Part shown: positions 24,386 to 37,885 of the stretch, piece after piece
Layout: each line of letters opens with the position of its first letter
How positions within the stretch are numbered: the first letter of the stretch is position 1
DNA from: Methylomonas paludis
Lineage (GTDB): Bacteria > Pseudomonadota > Gammaproteobacteria > Methylococcales > Methylomonadaceae
Assembly: GCF_018734325.1 (NCBI RefSeq)
Contig: NZ_CP073754.1
Coordinates: forward strand, 310,001 to 374,000
Reading direction: 5' to 3'
Length of the DNA stretch: 64,000 nt
Program-made: the position numbers and the translations under genes
Notes under the pieces: generated by a model
What the model was told of the DNA's origin: nothing
Seen by the model: the letters and a program-made list of their open reading frames with translations, nothing else
Databases searched by the model: none

Positions 24386-25426
24386 TTAGCCATCGTCTAC
24401 CTGATCCGTTTTAATAAGCTCACGTATCAACGCCGTGGCATAGCTGCCGGCAGGTAATTCGAATGCCAGCTTTAGTATCTGATCCGGCTCAAACGACCAA
24501 CACAGCTTTTCCGGGATAACCCGCAAAGGTCGGCGGTCAGTTTCCAGGCCAGCCTTAATCAGGCCAGCGGCCAGTTCAGTTTGGGCCGATATAATGGCAT
24601 GTTCCAGCGCCTGCACCTCGCCCTGAGCGCCACTGTCGCCTTTGCCCCATAAGGCGCCGGTGGGATGAATATCCCCGCTGCCTAGCCGCTCAATCAAACT
24701 GGCGTCCAGATTGTCGGCTTTAAAAAAGCTGTGACTGTGATTAAGATTAAACACATCGCCTGGCATGCCTTGCCGCCAGCTTTGTGAAGTAACCCGTTCC
24801 GCCAGAATTAAATTAAACAAATAAGAACGTGCTGCAGATAAATAAATACTGTGCTGCTCGCGTTTGAATTTCGTTCCCTGAAACAACTCCAGGGCTCTGT
24901 GCAGATTATGGCCGTGGCGGCCAAAGCGTTGTTCACCAAAATAATTGGGAAAACCAAATTGTTGAATGGCGTTGAGTCGCTGGATAGCGGTTTCCTGGTC
25001 GCCTTGCCAGTTGCGTATCACCAGTTCAAACCGATTGCCGGCCAATACGCCGCGTTTCAGTTTACGAGCGTGGCGCACGGTTTGCAAAATTTGCAGTTGC
25101 GGCGATTCCAGTGCGGCCCAGTCCGGATCGGCTTTACCAGGTAACCATACGCTAAACCATTGCCGGGTTCGCGCATGGCGGTCTTTTAATCCGGCAAAGC
25201 TGACATCACGCTGACGAACCTGAGCATGTCGCGCCAGCAACCGGGCAATGTATTCAGTATTCTCGCCGATTTTTTCAACGTGTAAAAACACATGTTCACC
25301 GCTGCCTTCCGGCACAAATCCCAGGATTTCGGCAACAAAAAAATCGTCGGGCTGGATTTTGATCAGTCCATTGCCGCAGGGGCCACCAAATGCGTACGGC
25401 CAGTCCAGACTAAATGCGGTTGGCAT
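24386..25426 (-). CDS. truD: tRNA pseudouridine(13) synthase TruD
   Basis: This 346-residue enzyme converts U13 of tRNA-Glu to pseudouridine. The catalytic aspartate is D82 in FAGLKDRHARTRQWF. The family motif FPNYFGEQRFGRHGHN is present near residue 173, as is RSYLFNLILAERV. It is the last gene of the ftsB-ispD-ispF-truD run, three bases after ispF, and is co-transcribed. Confidence 0.97.
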   Translation of the reverse strand: MPTAFSLDWPYAFGGPCGNGLIKIQPDDFFVAEILGFVPEGSGEHVFLHVEKIGENTEYIARLLARHAQVRQRDVSFAGLKDRHARTRQWFSVWLPGKADPDWAALESPQLQILQTVRHARKLKRGVLAGNRFELVIRNWQGDQETAIQRLNAIQQFGFPNYFGEQRFGRHGHNLHRALELFQGTKFKREQHSIYLSAARSYLFNLILAERVTSQSWRQGMPGDVFNLNHSHSFFKADNLDASLIERLGSGDIHPTGALWGKGDSGAQGEVQALEHAIISAQTELAAGLIKAGLETDRRPLRVIPEKLCWSFEPDQILKLAFELPAGSYATALIRELIKTDQVDDG

Positions 25427-25429
25427 CGC

Positions 25430-25903
25430 CTAATTCTCAATCAGGACGACAGCCTGAACGGCAATACCTTCTTTACGGCCTTCAAAACCCAGTTGTTCGG
25501 TAGTAGTGGCTTTTACATTGATAAACTCGATATCAACGTGCAAATCCTCAGCGATATGGGCGCACATGGCAGTAATATGCGGAGCCATTTTCGGCGCCTG
25601 AGCAATAATGGTGATGTCGGCATTGATCAGGTGATAACCTTTTTTCTGCACGATAGCGTAGACATGGCGCAATAATACCCGGCTGTCGGCACCTTTAAAT
25701 TCCGGGTCAGTATCTGGAAAGTGTTTGCCGATATCGCCTAGCGCCGCAGCGCCCAACAAGGCATCACTCAACGCGTGTAATACCACATCACCATCAGAAT
25801 GGGCTTCCAGACCTTGTTCGTAAGGGATTTTTACGCCACCCAGGATAATGTAATCGCCATTGTTAAAACGGTGGACATCGTAGCCTTGACCGACTCTAAT
25901 CAT
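25430..25903 (-). CDS. ispF: 2-C-methyl-D-erythritol 2,4-cyclodiphosphate synthase
   Basis: This 157-residue trimeric enzyme of the MEP isoprenoid pathway has metal ligands in GYDVHRF (D9, H11) and [20 protein letters not shown] (H35), plus [18 protein letters not shown]. It overlaps the ispD gene by eight bases, so the two adjacent pathway steps are translationally coupled. Confidence 0.97.
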   Translation of the reverse strand: MIRVGQGYDVHRFNNGDYIILGGVKIPYEQGLEAHSDGDVVLHALSDALLGAAALGDIGKHFPDTDPEFKGADSRVLLRHVYAIVQKKGYHLINADITIIAQAPKMAPHITAMCAHIAEDLHVDIEFINVKATTTEQLGFEGRKEGIAVQAVVLIEN

Positions 25904-26594
25904 CTTGTTGCTCCATATAGAATTGTGCCAGCGCCAGATCTTCAGGGCGGGTAATTTTTAGATTATCGGGCCGGCCTTCGACTATCTTGGGTTGATAACC
26001 CAATAATTCCAGCGCGCTGGCCTCGTCTGTAATGGCCGGATTGCCTTCGGTTTGCTGCAGAGCATCGCGCAGCATGCCATAACGAAACATCTGCGGGGTC
26101 AAAGCCCGCCAAATGTGTTTACGATCCACGCTGGCGGAAATGGTATTACCTTCTACGTGCTTCAGCGTATCGTGGGAAGACAAAGCCAAAATCCCGCCGA
26201 CTGCGTCGTTTGTCAGGCTGTTGATCAACAGATGGATGTCAGCACTGGTTAAACAGGGGCGGGCAGCATCATGTACCAGCACCCAATCCTGCTCATCAGC
26301 TTTACCTTGCAAGGCTTTTAGGGCAGACAATACCGAATCGGCGCGTTCCTTACCGCCGGGCGCGGTAATAACCTGGGGATGGCTGGCTATCGCCAGTTCC
26401 GGCCAGTACGGGTCTTCTGAGGAAATGGCAACGGCAATTGCCTGAAATGCCGCAGATTGGATTAGGCGGTTGAGGGTGTGTTCGATGACAGTTTTGTCCG
26501 CCAGCACTAAATATTGTTTGGGGCGGTCAGCTTGCATGCGCTTGCCGACACCAGCAGCTGGTACCACTGCCCAACAGGCCTGTGTTGAATTCAT
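25896..26594 (-). CDS. ispD: 2-C-methyl-D-erythritol 4-phosphate cytidylyltransferase
   Basis: This 232-residue enzyme transfers CMP to MEP. The nucleotide-binding start [20 protein letters not shown] is canonical, as are [11 protein letters not shown] and the [16 protein letters not shown] ending. It lies three bases after ftsB and overlaps ispF, the standard gammaproteobacterial cluster. Confidence 0.97.
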   Translation of the reverse strand: MNSTQACWAVVPAAGVGKRMQADRPKQYLVLADKTVIEHTLNRLIQSAAFQAIAVAISSEDPYWPELAIASHPQVITAPGGKERADSVLSALKALQGKADEQDWVLVHDAARPCLTSADIHLLINSLTNDAVGGILALSSHDTLKHVEGNTISASVDRKHIWRALTPQMFRYGMLRDALQQTEGNPAITDEASALELLGYQPKIVEGRPDNLKITRPEDLALAQFYMEQQDD

Positions 26595-26597
26595 GTG

Positions 26598-26867
26598 TTA
26601 CTCTAGCACTTGAAAGAAAGTTTCGGTTTCCTTGATCATTCCCAAGTCGTAACGGGCACGTTCTTCTATTGTTTCCTGACCCTTGCGTAAGTCATTGACC
26701 TCGGCCAGTAGAGAATTGTTTCTTTCCTTTTTTTCCTGTACGTCTTTGCTGAGTTGTTCCAAACGCTGCCGGGATTCCTGCAGGCGTGCAAGACTCGCAT
26801 CTCCCAGCCATAAACGATATTGGAAGTGCATAATCAAGCAAATAAGGATGAGAATGAGCAGTTTAAT
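26598..26867 (-). CDS. ftsB: Cell division protein FtsB, apparent ATT start
   Basis: This divisome protein links FtsQ and FtsL. The recognisable part is HFQYRLWLGDASL, a coiled coil (about 27-62), then the ERARYDLGMIKETETFFQVLE tail. The first conventional start in frame, TTG 26837, would remove most of the membrane helix. The helix KLLILILICLIM is encoded upstream in the same frame, and the codon aligning with the FtsB initiator is ATT at 26867, with GGAG seven bases ahead. This gives 89 residues. The ATT start is inferred; a sequencing error or true rare start are both possible. Confidence 0.85.
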   Translation of the reverse strand: MKLLILILICLIMHFQYRLWLGDASLARLQESRQRLEQLSKDVQEKKERNNSLLAEVNDLRKGQETIEERARYDLGMIKETETFFQVLE

Positions 26868-26946
26868 GGTTATGCTCCAGACGATACCGGAAAAATGCCG
26901 GGCCAGGCACTGAGGCCTGACCCGGCGGGTATTAATCTAAAACAGA

Positions 26947-28233
<1,287 letters not shown>

Positions 28234-28250
28234 CTAACCTATATGTGTAT

Positions 28251-29084
28251 TTAAAGCGTGGTTTCAATCAGGCTGGCGGATTTAACAGCCCGGTCTATTG
28301 TTACTAATGTTTCAAGCAATTCTTGGATACGGTGTAAAGGCCAGGAGTTGGGGCCGTCACTCAATGCTTCAGCAGGATTAGGATGGGTTTCCATAAAGAG
28401 TCCGGCAATACCCGCCGCCACAGCCGCTCTGGCCAATACCGGCACATGTTCGCGCTGGCCGCCGGAACAATTACCCTGGCCGCCGGGCAGTTGCACAGAA
28501 TGGGTGGCGTCAAACACCACCGGACAACCGGTATCACGCATCACCGCCAGTGCCCGCATATCAGATACCAGATTATTATAACCAAAGGATACGCCGCGTT
28601 CGCAAACCATAATTTGTTGATTTCCGGTTGCTTTGGCTTTGGTCACCACATTGACCATATCCCAGGGCGCCAGAAACTGGCCTTTTTTGATATTAACCGG
28701 TTTGCCTAGTGCGGCGACGCTTTGAATAAAATTGGTTTGTCTGCACAAAAATGCCGGTGTTTGCAAGACATCGACAACGGCGGCAACCTCATTTAACGGG
28801 GTATCTTCATGAACATCGGTCAGCACCGGCACCTTGATTTGCTGTTTGACCTTTTCCAGAATTTCCAGACCTTTTTCCAGACCCAGGCCGCGAAAACTGC
28901 TCATTGAAGAGCGGTTGGCCTTATCAAAAGAGGATTTATAAATAAAGTTAATATTCAGCGCACTGGTAATTTCCTGGAGCTTGCCGGCGGTGTCCAACGT
29001 CATTTGCTCGCTTTCGATCACACAGGTACCGGCGATCAGGAACAGGGGCTGATCCAGGCCGGCTTCAAAATGACATAATTTCAT
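28251..29084 (-). CDS. kdsA: 3-deoxy-8-phosphooctulonate synthase
   Basis: This 277-residue enzyme condenses phosphoenolpyruvate with arabinose-5-phosphate to make KDO-8-phosphate for lipid A core. Conserved features are [51 protein letters not shown] and [16 protein letters not shown]. It follows pyrG by two bases and precedes eno, so it belongs to the same transcript. Confidence 0.97.
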   Translation of the reverse strand: MKLCHFEAGLDQPLFLIAGTCVIESEQMTLDTAGKLQEITSALNINFIYKSSFDKANRSSMSSFRGLGLEKGLEILEKVKQQIKVPVLTDVHEDTPLNEVAAVVDVLQTPAFLCRQTNFIQSVAALGKPVNIKKGQFLAPWDMVNVVTKAKATGNQQIMVCERGVSFGYNNLVSDMRALAVMRDTGCPVVFDATHSVQLPGGQGNCSGGQREHVPVLARAAVAAGIAGLFMETHPNPAEALSDGPNSWPLHRIQELLETLVTIDRAVKSASLIETTL

Positions 29085-29086
29085 GC

Positions 29087-30715
<1,629 letters not shown>

Positions 30716-31428
30716 TTACTTTTTGCGCCCTGTTAGCGGCTGACATTTAAGGGGTACGAAAAGAACTTGATTTTAGCAGTTTTGCCGGGTGGGCGTTTGA
30801 TTTATTGTCAGCTTGACTGGGTAGCAGCGCCGGATTAGCCCTCCTTATACGGAAACCTTGCGGCAGTTGAAGTCCCGTTTTGTAAGTATGCGGCACAGCT
30901 ACAGTTACCGCGCATTTGCCGATAAAAGCATGCTTTATTCTATGCTCGAACGCCCGGTATTTGATGGCTTGATTTGTGGCTAACCAAGCGACAATATAAA
31001 ATTGACAGCTTGAGGAAAACCACGTAAAACCACAAGCACTTGGATTCGTACTTTGTCTAGATCAGTGGAACTCAAAATTAGGCGATAAATTTTGGGTTTA
31101 CTGCTTTAAATTAAAAGATTATTACTATGGAAAAAATAATACCAGAGGTTTTTTATCTTAATCCAAAACAGAGATTAATAGTTTTCATTTAACTATTTTT
31201 GCAACTACGCAGCATTAGTTTTTCCCTATCAATAAACAGTCGGTTGTAAGATGTGGTAAACGCAGCGCAGTATTCCAAGCTAACAGAAGTTATTTGAGAT
31301 GGTTATGCAGTGTTACGCCGACTAATCACCTGTTTTTTTATAACTGAAAGAGAGTTAACGGTGTTTTGTGTTCCTAGTAATTATTAAATTAAACCCGATT
31401 CTCAATTCAAACCCCCTGATTTATTAAA
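30716..31428. other. 713-bp intergenic region, no gene seen
   Basis: This gap separates the divergent pyrG and acyltransferase genes. I found no ORF worth calling, no tRNA-like fold and no relic that I can name. It must hold the promoters of both transcripts. The right half (31050-31428) is markedly AT-rich. Confidence 0.5.
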
Positions 31429-33069
31429 ATGATTTTTAATTCGCTTTCGTTCGCCATTTTCTTGCCGATCGTACTCATTTTTTATTATCTATCGGCTAAG
31501 CGCTACCAAAATTGGATTTTGTTGATTGCCGGTTATATTTTTTATGGTGTATGGGATATACGATTCTTGTATTTGGTTTCCTTATCCACCGTTCTGGATT
31601 TCTGCACGGGTTTGATGATAGCCAATGGGCGAATGACTATATCGCAACGACTCGCCCCCTCATGTCATCTGCTGGGATTTGCCTTGTTTTTTCTGGTACC
31701 CGATTGGCGTGCGGTAAGATTTCAAGGCATGTCTTTAGGAAGTATCGATTGGGTACGATTACTTGCTCCAACATCTTTTGGACTTAAAGTTTTGGCTTTA
31801 TCTGCATTAGGTGTAGCCGTGGCGAATATAGCTTACCCTTATGTGATTAAGCATATGCCGGAAAAGACAAAACGTCTTTTCTTTTTAAGATGCAGTCTGA
31901 TTGGTCAATTAGGCATGCTAGGCGTGTTTAAATATTATAATTTTTTTGTTGCTGAAGCTGAGGCGTGTGCAAAAAGTGTAGGCTTTGATGTGCCTAGCAT
32001 GCATTTAGATATTATTCTGCCTATTGGTATTTCTTTTTATACATTTCAAACACTAAGTTATGTCTGCGATGTCTATTGGGGCAAAATGCAGCCGGTTTCT
32101 CGGTTAAGGGATTTTGCCTTATTTGCAGCCTATTTTCCGCCATTGGTTGCCGGCCCTATCGAACGTGCCTCGCATTTGATTCCGCGAATCTTGGGAGACA
32201 GACGCATCAGCTTTGAAAGTATCTGTCAGGGTGCGTATCTTATTCTGCTTGGTCTGGTAAAAAAAATGGCCATTGCTGATGGATTGGCAGGTTCAGTATC
32301 TTCAATTTACAACACCACTGGTGACGTAGGCTGGTTGGACATCGTAACCGCAACCGTGGCATTTGCAATACAGATATATTGCGATTTTTCAGGTTATTCT
32401 GACATAGCCTGTGGTGTCTCACTTTGGTTTGGCATTGAATTATTAAAAAACTTTGATCAACCGTATTTTTCCTTGAATCCTTCAGAGTTTTGGCGACGTT
32501 GGCATATCAGTCTGTCAACATGGTTACGGGATTATTTGTATATTCCGTTGGGAGGAAATCGCGGATCGGAAATCATGACATATCGGAATTTGATGTTGAC
32601 TATGGTGCTTGGCGGCTTATGGCATGGTGCCGCCTGGAACTTTCTGCTTTGGGGTGGTTACCAGGGCGCCATGCTGATTATTCATCGCTTATACGTCGGT
32701 AGCAAGCCAAAAGAATTTGCCGGATCATTGTTGTTACGTTTGCCGCGAATGGTGTTTTTTTTCGTGTTTATTTGTTATGGCTGGTTATTGTTTCGGGCTG
32801 CATCTTTCGATCAAATCAATACATTCACACAAATATTAATCGGTGATTTATCTGATATGTCCTTGCATATGAAAATCCCGCCTTTAAGTGCTTTATTAGG
32901 TATTTTTATTTTAAGTTCAATAGAAGTCTATCAGTTCAAAACTAAAAATATACATTTCTATGCGGGTTTTCCTGCCTTTGCACATGGTGGTGTATATGCT
33001 TTACTTATATTTTTGTTCATAATGGGGTTGTCAAATGACAGTCAGCAATTCATCTATTTCCAATTCTGA
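31429..33069 (+). CDS. MBOAT family O-acyltransferase (AlgI-like)
   Basis: This 546-residue polytopic inner-membrane protein is of the AlgI/DltB class, moving acyl (usually acetyl) groups across the membrane onto a polysaccharide. Family motifs are IILPIGISFYTFQTLSYV, YFPPLVAGPIERA, FWRRWHISLSTWLRDY and the catalytic histidine in GGLWHGAAWNF. The region after residue 75 is longer than in AlgI, with an extra helix pair. It overlaps the next gene by 35 bases, so the two act together as acyl channel and periplasmic transferase. Confidence 0.93.
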   Translation: MIFNSLSFAIFLPIVLIFYYLSAKRYQNWILLIAGYIFYGVWDIRFLYLVSLSTVLDFCTGLMIANGRMTISQRLAPSCHLLGFALFFLVPDWRAVRFQGMSLGSIDWVRLLAPTSFGLKVLALSALGVAVANIAYPYVIKHMPEKTKRLFFLRCSLIGQLGMLGVFKYYNFFVAEAEACAKSVGFDVPSMHLDIILPIGISFYTFQTLSYVCDVYWGKMQPVSRLRDFALFAAYFPPLVAGPIERASHLIPRILGDRRISFESICQGAYLILLGLVKKMAIADGLAGSVSSIYNTTGDVGWLDIVTATVAFAIQIYCDFSGYSDIACGVSLWFGIELLKNFDQPYFSLNPSEFWRRWHISLSTWLRDYLYIPLGGNRGSEIMTYRNLMLTMVLGGLWHGAAWNFLLWGGYQGAMLIIHRLYVGSKPKEFAGSLLLRLPRMVFFFVFICYGWLLFRAASFDQINTFTQILIGDLSDMSLHMKIPPLSALLGIFILSSIEVYQFKTKNIHFYAGFPAFAHGGVYALLIFLFIMGLSNDSQQFIYFQF

Positions 33070-34198
33070 ATTGCACAACACTGCCTTACCGGTTTTAACT
33101 GGCCGCCGAATATTCGCCGCTTGTTTGTGGGCATTGCTTTGGCTGATCTTGATAGATATATCGCTAAGTGCATTGTTTGTGATGCCGGATTCACCGCTTG
33201 AGCAGCCAAGTAAGCTGCAAAAGTTTTTTGATCATGGTCGTTCAGTTGAAAGTAAATTCAGAAGAATGGTTGGTACTGATCAAGAATCTACAGCCAAAAT
33301 TGCGTATGCCGGTTGGCTGGTAGAGGAGAGCATTGATCAGCAGCCAAAGGCACCATCCAGTCCAGGCCGCATTTTGGTTGCAGCATACGGACAATCATTT
33401 ACCTACAATATATGCAAGGCCCTAAACAGTCTGGATCCGCGTTTTGAACTGCGTCTTAAAGGGGGGCCGGCCGCGACTTTGTCGCATTCACATGCTTTTT
33501 ACAAAATCGATTCCCAGCATCAGCGGGCCGATGTAGTCGTGTTGGGGATATTGGCATCATCCTTGCCCTATATGATGGCACCAACGATATCGACAATAAA
33601 TTTTGAGGGAGCGGTCCCCTATACATACCCGCTTTATTCCTTGAAAAATGAGCATCTGTCAGCTCAGGATCCCATTATTCATTCCCTGGAAGAGTTGCGA
33701 ATTGCCCTGTGGAGTAAACCCGCTGTCTGGAACGAATATTTGGCAATGCTCAGAACCACTCCAACCTACAATAGCTGGATATTCGAGTCTGATTGGTTTG
33801 ATTATTCCTCTTTAGCAAGATTGGTGCGCCGTAGTATTGGCCAAAAGCATGTATACGATGCCACGGCCAGATACTGGAATCCAAATGGATTTACCAATAC
33901 CGATGGGATTTTGGATGTTGCCAATGCCCTTATCGCTGACTTTGCTGCCGATGTAAAAGCTAAAGGCCAAATTCCTTATGTATTGCTAATTCAGGATAAA
34001 GGTTATAAAAACCATCTTGCCTTAGCCTTTGAATCCCAGCTTAAACAATTAGATATTCCTTATTTAAGCACGCACACCATTGCTCCAAGTACAAACGCTA
34101 GAAATTTTGTCGATGATGGTCATTTTACAGCTGATGCAACCATGAAAATTGCTCAGGTATTTCATGCTGATATTTTAAAGAAATTACAGAAAAATTGA
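33035..34198 (+). CDS. Membrane-anchored SGNH-like acyltransferase partner
   Basis: This 387-residue protein has an N-terminal membrane anchor (about 26-50) and a periplasmic domain. AYGQSFTYN near 125 looks like a block I variant, with S in the GxS position of SGNH hydrolases. DDGHFT near 365 gives the Asp-His pair. Such proteins (AlgJ/AlgX/DltD-like in role) take the acyl group from an MBOAT partner and transfer it to a polymer. The 35-bp overlap with the MBOAT gene supports this pairing. The exact polymer is unknown; polysaccharide genes at 18.8-21.8 kb are candidates. Confidence 0.75.
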   Translation: MTVSNSSISNSELHNTALPVLTGRRIFAACLWALLWLILIDISLSALFVMPDSPLEQPSKLQKFFDHGRSVESKFRRMVGTDQESTAKIAYAGWLVEESIDQQPKAPSSPGRILVAAYGQSFTYNICKALNSLDPRFELRLKGGPAATLSHSHAFYKIDSQHQRADVVVLGILASSLPYMMAPTISTINFEGAVPYTYPLYSLKNEHLSAQDPIIHSLEELRIALWSKPAVWNEYLAMLRTTPTYNSWIFESDWFDYSSLARLVRRSIGQKHVYDATARYWNPNGFTNTDGILDVANALIADFAADVKAKGQIPYVLLIQDKGYKNHLALAFESQLKQLDIPYLSTHTIAPSTNARNFVDDGHFTADATMKIAQVFHADILKKLQKN

Positions 34199-34378
34199 TT
34201 TTGTTATCAATTTAGTTGTCCTCAAACTTTTCATAATAGGCATTATTTTTTATACAAAATCTCTTGTTTATGAAATAGCAACCAAAAATCAAGATTGCAT
34301 TATTGATATGCAATCGGTTTTTCCCGGTTGAGCTGGAGAGGTTATAATGCCAAGCTTTGCTTACACCCATAATTACCC

Positions 34379-37300
34379 ATGTTTTTACCGCTGATTCCTG
34401 CCTCGGCCATTCCCCAACAGCCTGACCAGTGTATTTTCTGGTCGGGCTTAACCGGCTGTGGCGATGCGTTGGCGCTGGCAACTGCAATCAAACAGGAACA
34501 GCATTTATGGGTGATAGTCACGCCGGATCATCAAACGGCCTTGCGCCTTGAGCATGAACTGGCATTCTTTCTGGACAATTCATTACCGATTCTGCTGTTC
34601 CCGGATTGGGAAACACTCCCCTATGATGTGTTCTCACCGCTGCCGGAAATCATTTCAGAACGCCTGAAAACCCTGGCCTTATTGCCGGACACTCGTTCCG
34701 GAGCCTTGATTGTCTCAGTGACGACACTGATGCATCGACTGGCCCCGCGTGAGCATGTACTGGCTCATAGTTTTGCCATCAGTGTAGGCAGTACTTTAAA
34801 TTTGGAACTAAGCCGACTTAAACTGGAAGCCGTAGGTTACCAATGTGTTTCCCAGGTTTATCAGCATGCCGAATTCGCCGTGCGCGGTTCAATTCTGGAT
34901 TTGTTTCCCATGGGTAGCAAACAGCCGTTCCGCATCGAATTGTTTGATGATGAAGTCGAATCCATACGCAGTTTTGATCCGGACACCCAGATGTCCAAAG
35001 AAAAAATTGCCAAAATAGAACTGTTTCCCGCCCGCGAATTTCCGTTTACGGATGCCGCCATCAAACATTTTCGTCAGGCCTTCCGCGAACAATTCCCGGA
35101 ATCTTCGCCTAAAAACCCGCTGTATGTCGATGTTTCAAAACAAATTGCCCCGGCAGGAATTGAATATTATCTACCGCTGTTTGTTGATCATACCGAATCC
35201 CTGTTTGCCTATTTGCCTAAAACCGCATTGTTTGTGTTACCGGCCGATTTTGCCGCCACTGCCCAGCGCTTTTGCAACGAAACAGAAGAACGGTTTCAGC
35301 AGCGCAAGTACGACATCGACCGGCCTTTGCTGGCACCTGACCGGCTATTTTTAACCACAACAGAGCTGGAACAGCTCACCAGAAGTTTTAAACGGATTAT
35401 TCTGGATAATCAGTCCGAATCAAGCCATAGCTTTTCCTGTCTGAGTTTGCCGGAACTCCATATAGACAACCGTTTGAAAGAACCAGCCCAACATTTGCGC
35501 CAGTTTATCGAAACCTTTGCCGGTAAGATTTTATTTGTGGCCGAAACAGCTGGGCATAGGGAAGGCCTGATAGATCGGCTGAAAATCTGCAAACTGCCGG
35601 TTAAGCCGATACAAAACTGGACCGAATTCTTACAAAGTTCACAATCGCCCTGTATTCTGGCCGCCCCTCTAGATCAAGGCTTACGGCTGGATAATCCGGC
35701 GCTGGCCATTATTCCGGAAAATTTACTGAGCGGCGAAAAAGTTCAGCAACGCCGCAGACAGCGCAAATCTGCGGCGCGCGAACTGGAAAACGTGTTTAAC
35801 AACCTGAACGAGTTGAGCATAGGCTCACCCGTGGTGCATCAGGAGCATGGTGTAGGCCGTTATCTAGGCTTGCAGACTCTTACGGCCGGCGGCATAGAAA
35901 ATGAATTTCTGATGTTGGAGTATGCCAATCACGACAAATTGTATGTGCCGGTGTCCTCATTGCATCTGATCGGCCGCTATAGTGGTATTAGTGCTGAAAG
36001 TGCCCCTCTGCATCGTCTCGGTACCGATCACTGGAGCAAGGCCAAGAAAAAAGCCATGGAGCGGGCCAGGGACGTGGCCGCAGAATTGTTGGATATCCAC
36101 GCTAAACGTGCTGCTCGACACGGTTTTGCCTTTCAGATCGATAATACCGATTATGCGGCATTTGCAGCAGCGTTTCCGTTTGAAGAAACCCCGGATCAAT
36201 ATAGAGCTATAGCGGCTATTATTAGCGACATGCAAAGTACTCAACCTATGGATAGGGTGGTATGCGGCGATGTCGGCTTTGGCAAAACTGAAGTGGCGAT
36301 GCGCGCTACGTTTATCGCCGTGCAGAGCGGCAAACAGGTAGCCGTATTGGTACCGACTACTTTGCTGGCGCTGCAGCATTATCAGAATTTTCGTGACCGG
36401 TTTGCCGACTGGCCGATTCGGGTTGAAGTCATGTCACGGTTTGTCTCGCCCAAACAGCAAAAAGCCATTACTGAAGATTTAGCTGCCGGCAAAGTAGATG
36501 TAGTGATAGGTACACATAAACTATTGTCCAAAGATATGCAATATCAAAGTCTGGGTCTGGTGATTATTGATGAGGAGCACCGGTTTGGCGTTACCCAGAA
36601 AGAATACTTTAAAAAGTTGCGTTACGAATTAGACATGCTCACCTTAACGGCTACACCGATTCCGCGCACCCTGAATATGGCCATGTCCGGTTTGCGTGAC
36701 ATTTCCATTATTGCTACACCACCGCCCAACCGTCATGCCATTAAAACCTTTATCAGTGAGTGGATAGAATCTCAAATTCAGGAAGCTTGTCAGCGCGAAA
36801 TCAAACGCGGTGGTCAGGTGTTTTTTCTGCACAATGATGTTAAAACCATGGACAAAATGTCCCGCGAATTACAAGTTCTGGTGCCGGAAGCCAGAATCCG
36901 GTTTGCTCACGGGCAAATGGCAGAGCGAGAATTGGAGCAGATCATGCTGGATTTCTATCATCAGCGCTTTAATATTTTGGTTAGCACCACGATTATCGAG
37001 AGCGGTATTGATATACCTAGCGCCAATACCATTATCATCAATCGTGCCGATAAACTTGGGCTGGCTCAGCTGCATCAGTTGCGCGGTAGGGTAGGTCGTT
37101 CACATCATCGCGCCTATGCCTACTGCATAGTGCCACCCAAAGCCCTGATGACTGGTGATGCCATTAAACGGCTGGAGGCTTTTGAAACTTCAGGCGAACT
37201 GGGCGCCGGTTTCATGCTGTCCTCTCACGACATGGAAATTCGCGGTGCAGGGGAATTACTGGGTGATGAACAAAGTGGACAAATCCAGGAGATCGGCTTT

Positions 37301-37822
37301 ACTTTATACACCGAGTTACTGGAACGCGCCGTCAATGCGCTGAAATCCGGCAAACAGCCGGAGTTGGATGCACCGCTGGAAACTGGTCCGGAAGTTGACC
37401 TGCAAACCGCAGCCTTAATACCGGAGAGTTATTTGCCGGATATTCATGCCCGGTTGGTATTGTATAAACGTATCTCCAGTGCCGAAACGGCTGAAGATTT
37501 GCGCTTGCTGAAAATAGAAATGATAGATCGGTTTGGCTTACTTCCCGATCAGGTAAAAGCCCTGTTTAGTGTTACCGAATTAAAACAGCAAGCCGAACAT
37601 TTGGGTATCAGAAAATTGGAAGCACATAGTGCCGGTGGCCGAATTGTTTTTTCCGCTACGCCGCAGATAGATGCCGGTGAATTGATTAAAATGATACAAA
37701 CTCAGCCGCAAGCTTATAAATTCGATGGTGCAGATAAATTGCGATTCACTTATACCTGCAAAGATTTCGATGATAAGGTGACGTTTATTGACACCTTATT
37801 GAACAGGCTGGCACCGAAATGA
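34379..37822 (+). CDS. mfd: Transcription-repair coupling factor
   Basis: This 1147-residue ATPase releases stalled RNA polymerase and recruits UvrA. Domain order is complete: UvrB-homology region with FPDWETLPYDVFSPLPEIISERL, the CarD-like RNA polymerase interaction domain with VVHQEHGVGRYLGL, the RecG-like translocase with Walker A CGDVGFGKTEVAMRA and DEEHRFG, LTATPIPRTLNMAMSGLRD and QLRGRVGRS, and the C-terminal TRCF domain. It is monocistronic. Confidence 0.98.
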   Translation: MFLPLIPASAIPQQPDQCIFWSGLTGCGDALALATAIKQEQHLWVIVTPDHQTALRLEHELAFFLDNSLPILLFPDWETLPYDVFSPLPEIISERLKTLALLPDTRSGALIVSVTTLMHRLAPREHVLAHSFAISVGSTLNLELSRLKLEAVGYQCVSQVYQHAEFAVRGSILDLFPMGSKQPFRIELFDDEVESIRSFDPDTQMSKEKIAKIELFPAREFPFTDAAIKHFRQAFREQFPESSPKNPLYVDVSKQIAPAGIEYYLPLFVDHTESLFAYLPKTALFVLPADFAATAQRFCNETEERFQQRKYDIDRPLLAPDRLFLTTTELEQLTRSFKRIILDNQSESSHSFSCLSLPELHIDNRLKEPAQHLRQFIETFAGKILFVAETAGHREGLIDRLKICKLPVKPIQNWTEFLQSSQSPCILAAPLDQGLRLDNPALAIIPENLLSGEKVQQRRRQRKSAARELENVFNNLNELSIGSPVVHQEHGVGRYLGLQTLTAGGIENEFLMLEYANHDKLYVPVSSLHLIGRYSGISAESAPLHRLGTDHWSKAKKKAMERARDVAAELLDIHAKRAARHGFAFQIDNTDYAAFAAAFPFEETPDQYRAIAAIISDMQSTQPMDRVVCGDVGFGKTEVAMRATFIAVQSGKQVAVLVPTTLLALQHYQNFRDRFADWPIRVEVMSRFVSPKQQKAITEDLAAGKVDVVIGTHKLLSKDMQYQSLGLVIIDEEHRFGVTQKEYFKKLRYELDMLTLTATPIPRTLNMAMSGLRDISIIATPPPNRHAIKTFISEWIESQIQEACQREIKRGGQVFFLHNDVKTMDKMSRELQVLVPEARIRFAHGQMAERELEQIMLDFYHQRFNILVSTTIIESGIDIPSANTIIINRADKLGLAQLHQLRGRVGRSHHRAYAYCIVPPKALMTGDAIKRLEAFETSGELGAGFMLSSHDMEIRGAGELLGDEQSGQIQEIGFTLYTELLERAVNALKSGKQPELDAPLETGPEVDLQTAALIPESYLPDIHARLVLYKRISSAETAEDLRLLKIEMIDRFGLLPDQVKALFSVTELKQQAEHLGIRKLEAHSAGGRIVFSATPQIDAGELIKMIQTQPQAYKFDGADKLRFTYTCKDFDDKVTFIDTLLNRLAPK

Positions 37823-37885
37823 ATGATGCCCTGATAAGTCCGGAGCTGGAATCAGCGGAATGTCGATACGGCTGACTAAAATGCC

